Shown one piece after another: positions 63,637 to 64,000 of a stretch of DNA of 64,000 nt. Each line of letters starts with the position of its first letter. Position 1 is the stretch's first letter. This stretch comes from an uncultured Deferribacteres bacterium (GTDB lineage: Bacteria > Zhuqueibacterota > JdFR-76 > DREG01). Both the position numbers and the translations under genes were made by a program. Under the pieces are notes generated by a model. That model made no database searches. It worked only from the letters and a program-made list of their open reading frames with translations, and was not told where the DNA came from. Location: contig CAJVYQ010000001.1 of the NCBI GenBank assembly GCA_913009825.1, positions 62,001-126,000 on the forward strand. The letters run 5' to 3'.

Positions 63637-64000
63637 AAATATCCCGTTAAAAGTTATTTTGTCATTTTGATTATTCGTAACAATTCATGTAGATAGCCCC
63701 CATACCTCCCCAACGTTATTGACTTAAGAGAATGTAGAAAATAATCTGTTTTTTGGGCTAAAGCCCGAAGAAGTGCGCTACAAATCTACCACAAGCTAAA
63801 GCTCGCGGCAATTAAAAGGGAAAAATTAATTTATAGCTATGATCTTCAGAGCGCGGCTTAAAATTGGCACCTGATTCTTAAGGCTTTAGCCTGATTGCGC
63901 ACTTAATGGCATTTTAAAATTACTATGTGAGAGTATCAAACATCATTAATAAATTTATATCGATTTTTTTCAAGGGTACAAAATGTTACATTTCAAAAAA
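63637..64000. other. Intergenic, no gene seen
   Basis: Contains gctaaagcccgaag, gctaaagctcgcgg and ggctttagcc repeats of a common intergenic type. No start of a coding region before the window ends. Confidence 0.6.

Overview
The window looks like a chromosomal segment of a Gram-negative bacterium of the Fibrobacterota-Chlorobiota-Bacteroidota (FCB) superphylum, most likely a Calditrichota- or KSB1-type lineage. The evidence is two TonB-dependent receptors with N-terminal carboxypeptidase-regulatory-like domains, a PorV/PorQ-family outer-membrane protein, two secreted proteins with C-terminal type IX secretion (T9SS) sorting domains, many lipoproteins, and very repeat-rich intergenic DNA. The phylum-level guess is inference; no rRNA gene is present to settle it. 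About 45 protein-coding genes, one tRNA gene and several decayed genes are supported.

Layout. 0.1-9 kb: a DUF2891 lipoprotein, a TonB-dependent receptor, a TPR protein, an enoyl-CoA hydratase/isomerase-family protein and a secreted (alpha/alpha)6-barrel glycosidase-like protein. 9-10.9 kb: repeat-rich DNA with gene remnants. 10.9-13.6 kb: a ThuA-like protein and an eda-kdgK pair (2-keto-3-deoxygluconate catabolism). 13.77 kb: initiator tRNA-Met with a consensus promoter and a terminator. 14-26.7 kb: after a stretch of remnants, an AT-rich minus-strand exopolysaccharide/O-antigen operon of the Wzx/Wzy type (OPX export protein, Wzz-like protein, polymerase, flippase, three GT4 glycosyltransferases, a Gfo/Idh/MocA oxidoreductase, a deacetylase-like lipoprotein). 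26.9-29.8 kb: nucleotide-sugar genes (UDP-sugar dehydrogenase, RmlB) separated by a toxin-antitoxin pair whose toxin has an in-frame stop. 29.8-40.5 kb: acetate kinase and fatty-acid/butanoate-type genes (3-hydroxyacyl-CoA dehydrogenase, thiolase, acyl-CoA dehydrogenase, enoyl-CoA hydratase), a metallo-beta-lactamase-fold hydrolase, and a sialate O-acetylesterase bracketed by two inverted copies of a small repeat element. 40.8-52.5 kb: a six-gene minus-strand envelope operon (two T9SS cargo proteins, an Ig-like lipoprotein, a TonB receptor, a PorV-like protein and an NHL beta-propeller lipoprotein). 52.7-63.6 kb: secreted HMA protein, HemW, LepB-LepA, aldehyde dehydrogenase, hemolysin-III family protein, KhpA, a frameshifted YhhN gene, and an anaerobic sulfatase-maturase-like radical SAM enzyme with a SEC-C tail.

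The most unusual signal lies between the genes. At least nine copies of a 115-150 bp element with inverted-repeat ends (consensus ACCTAAATTGAGCGATT) are scattered across the window, in two subfamilies with different bodies. A second family ends in GGTAACTATTCAGGT, and several single-copy elements have the same architecture: unique inverted-repeat ends enclosing short hairpin modules. The modules recur between families whose ends differ. These look like miniature inverted-repeat elements or structured intergenic RNAs, and they are my main candidate for something undescribed. The other candidate is the six-gene T9SS/TonB/PorV operon.
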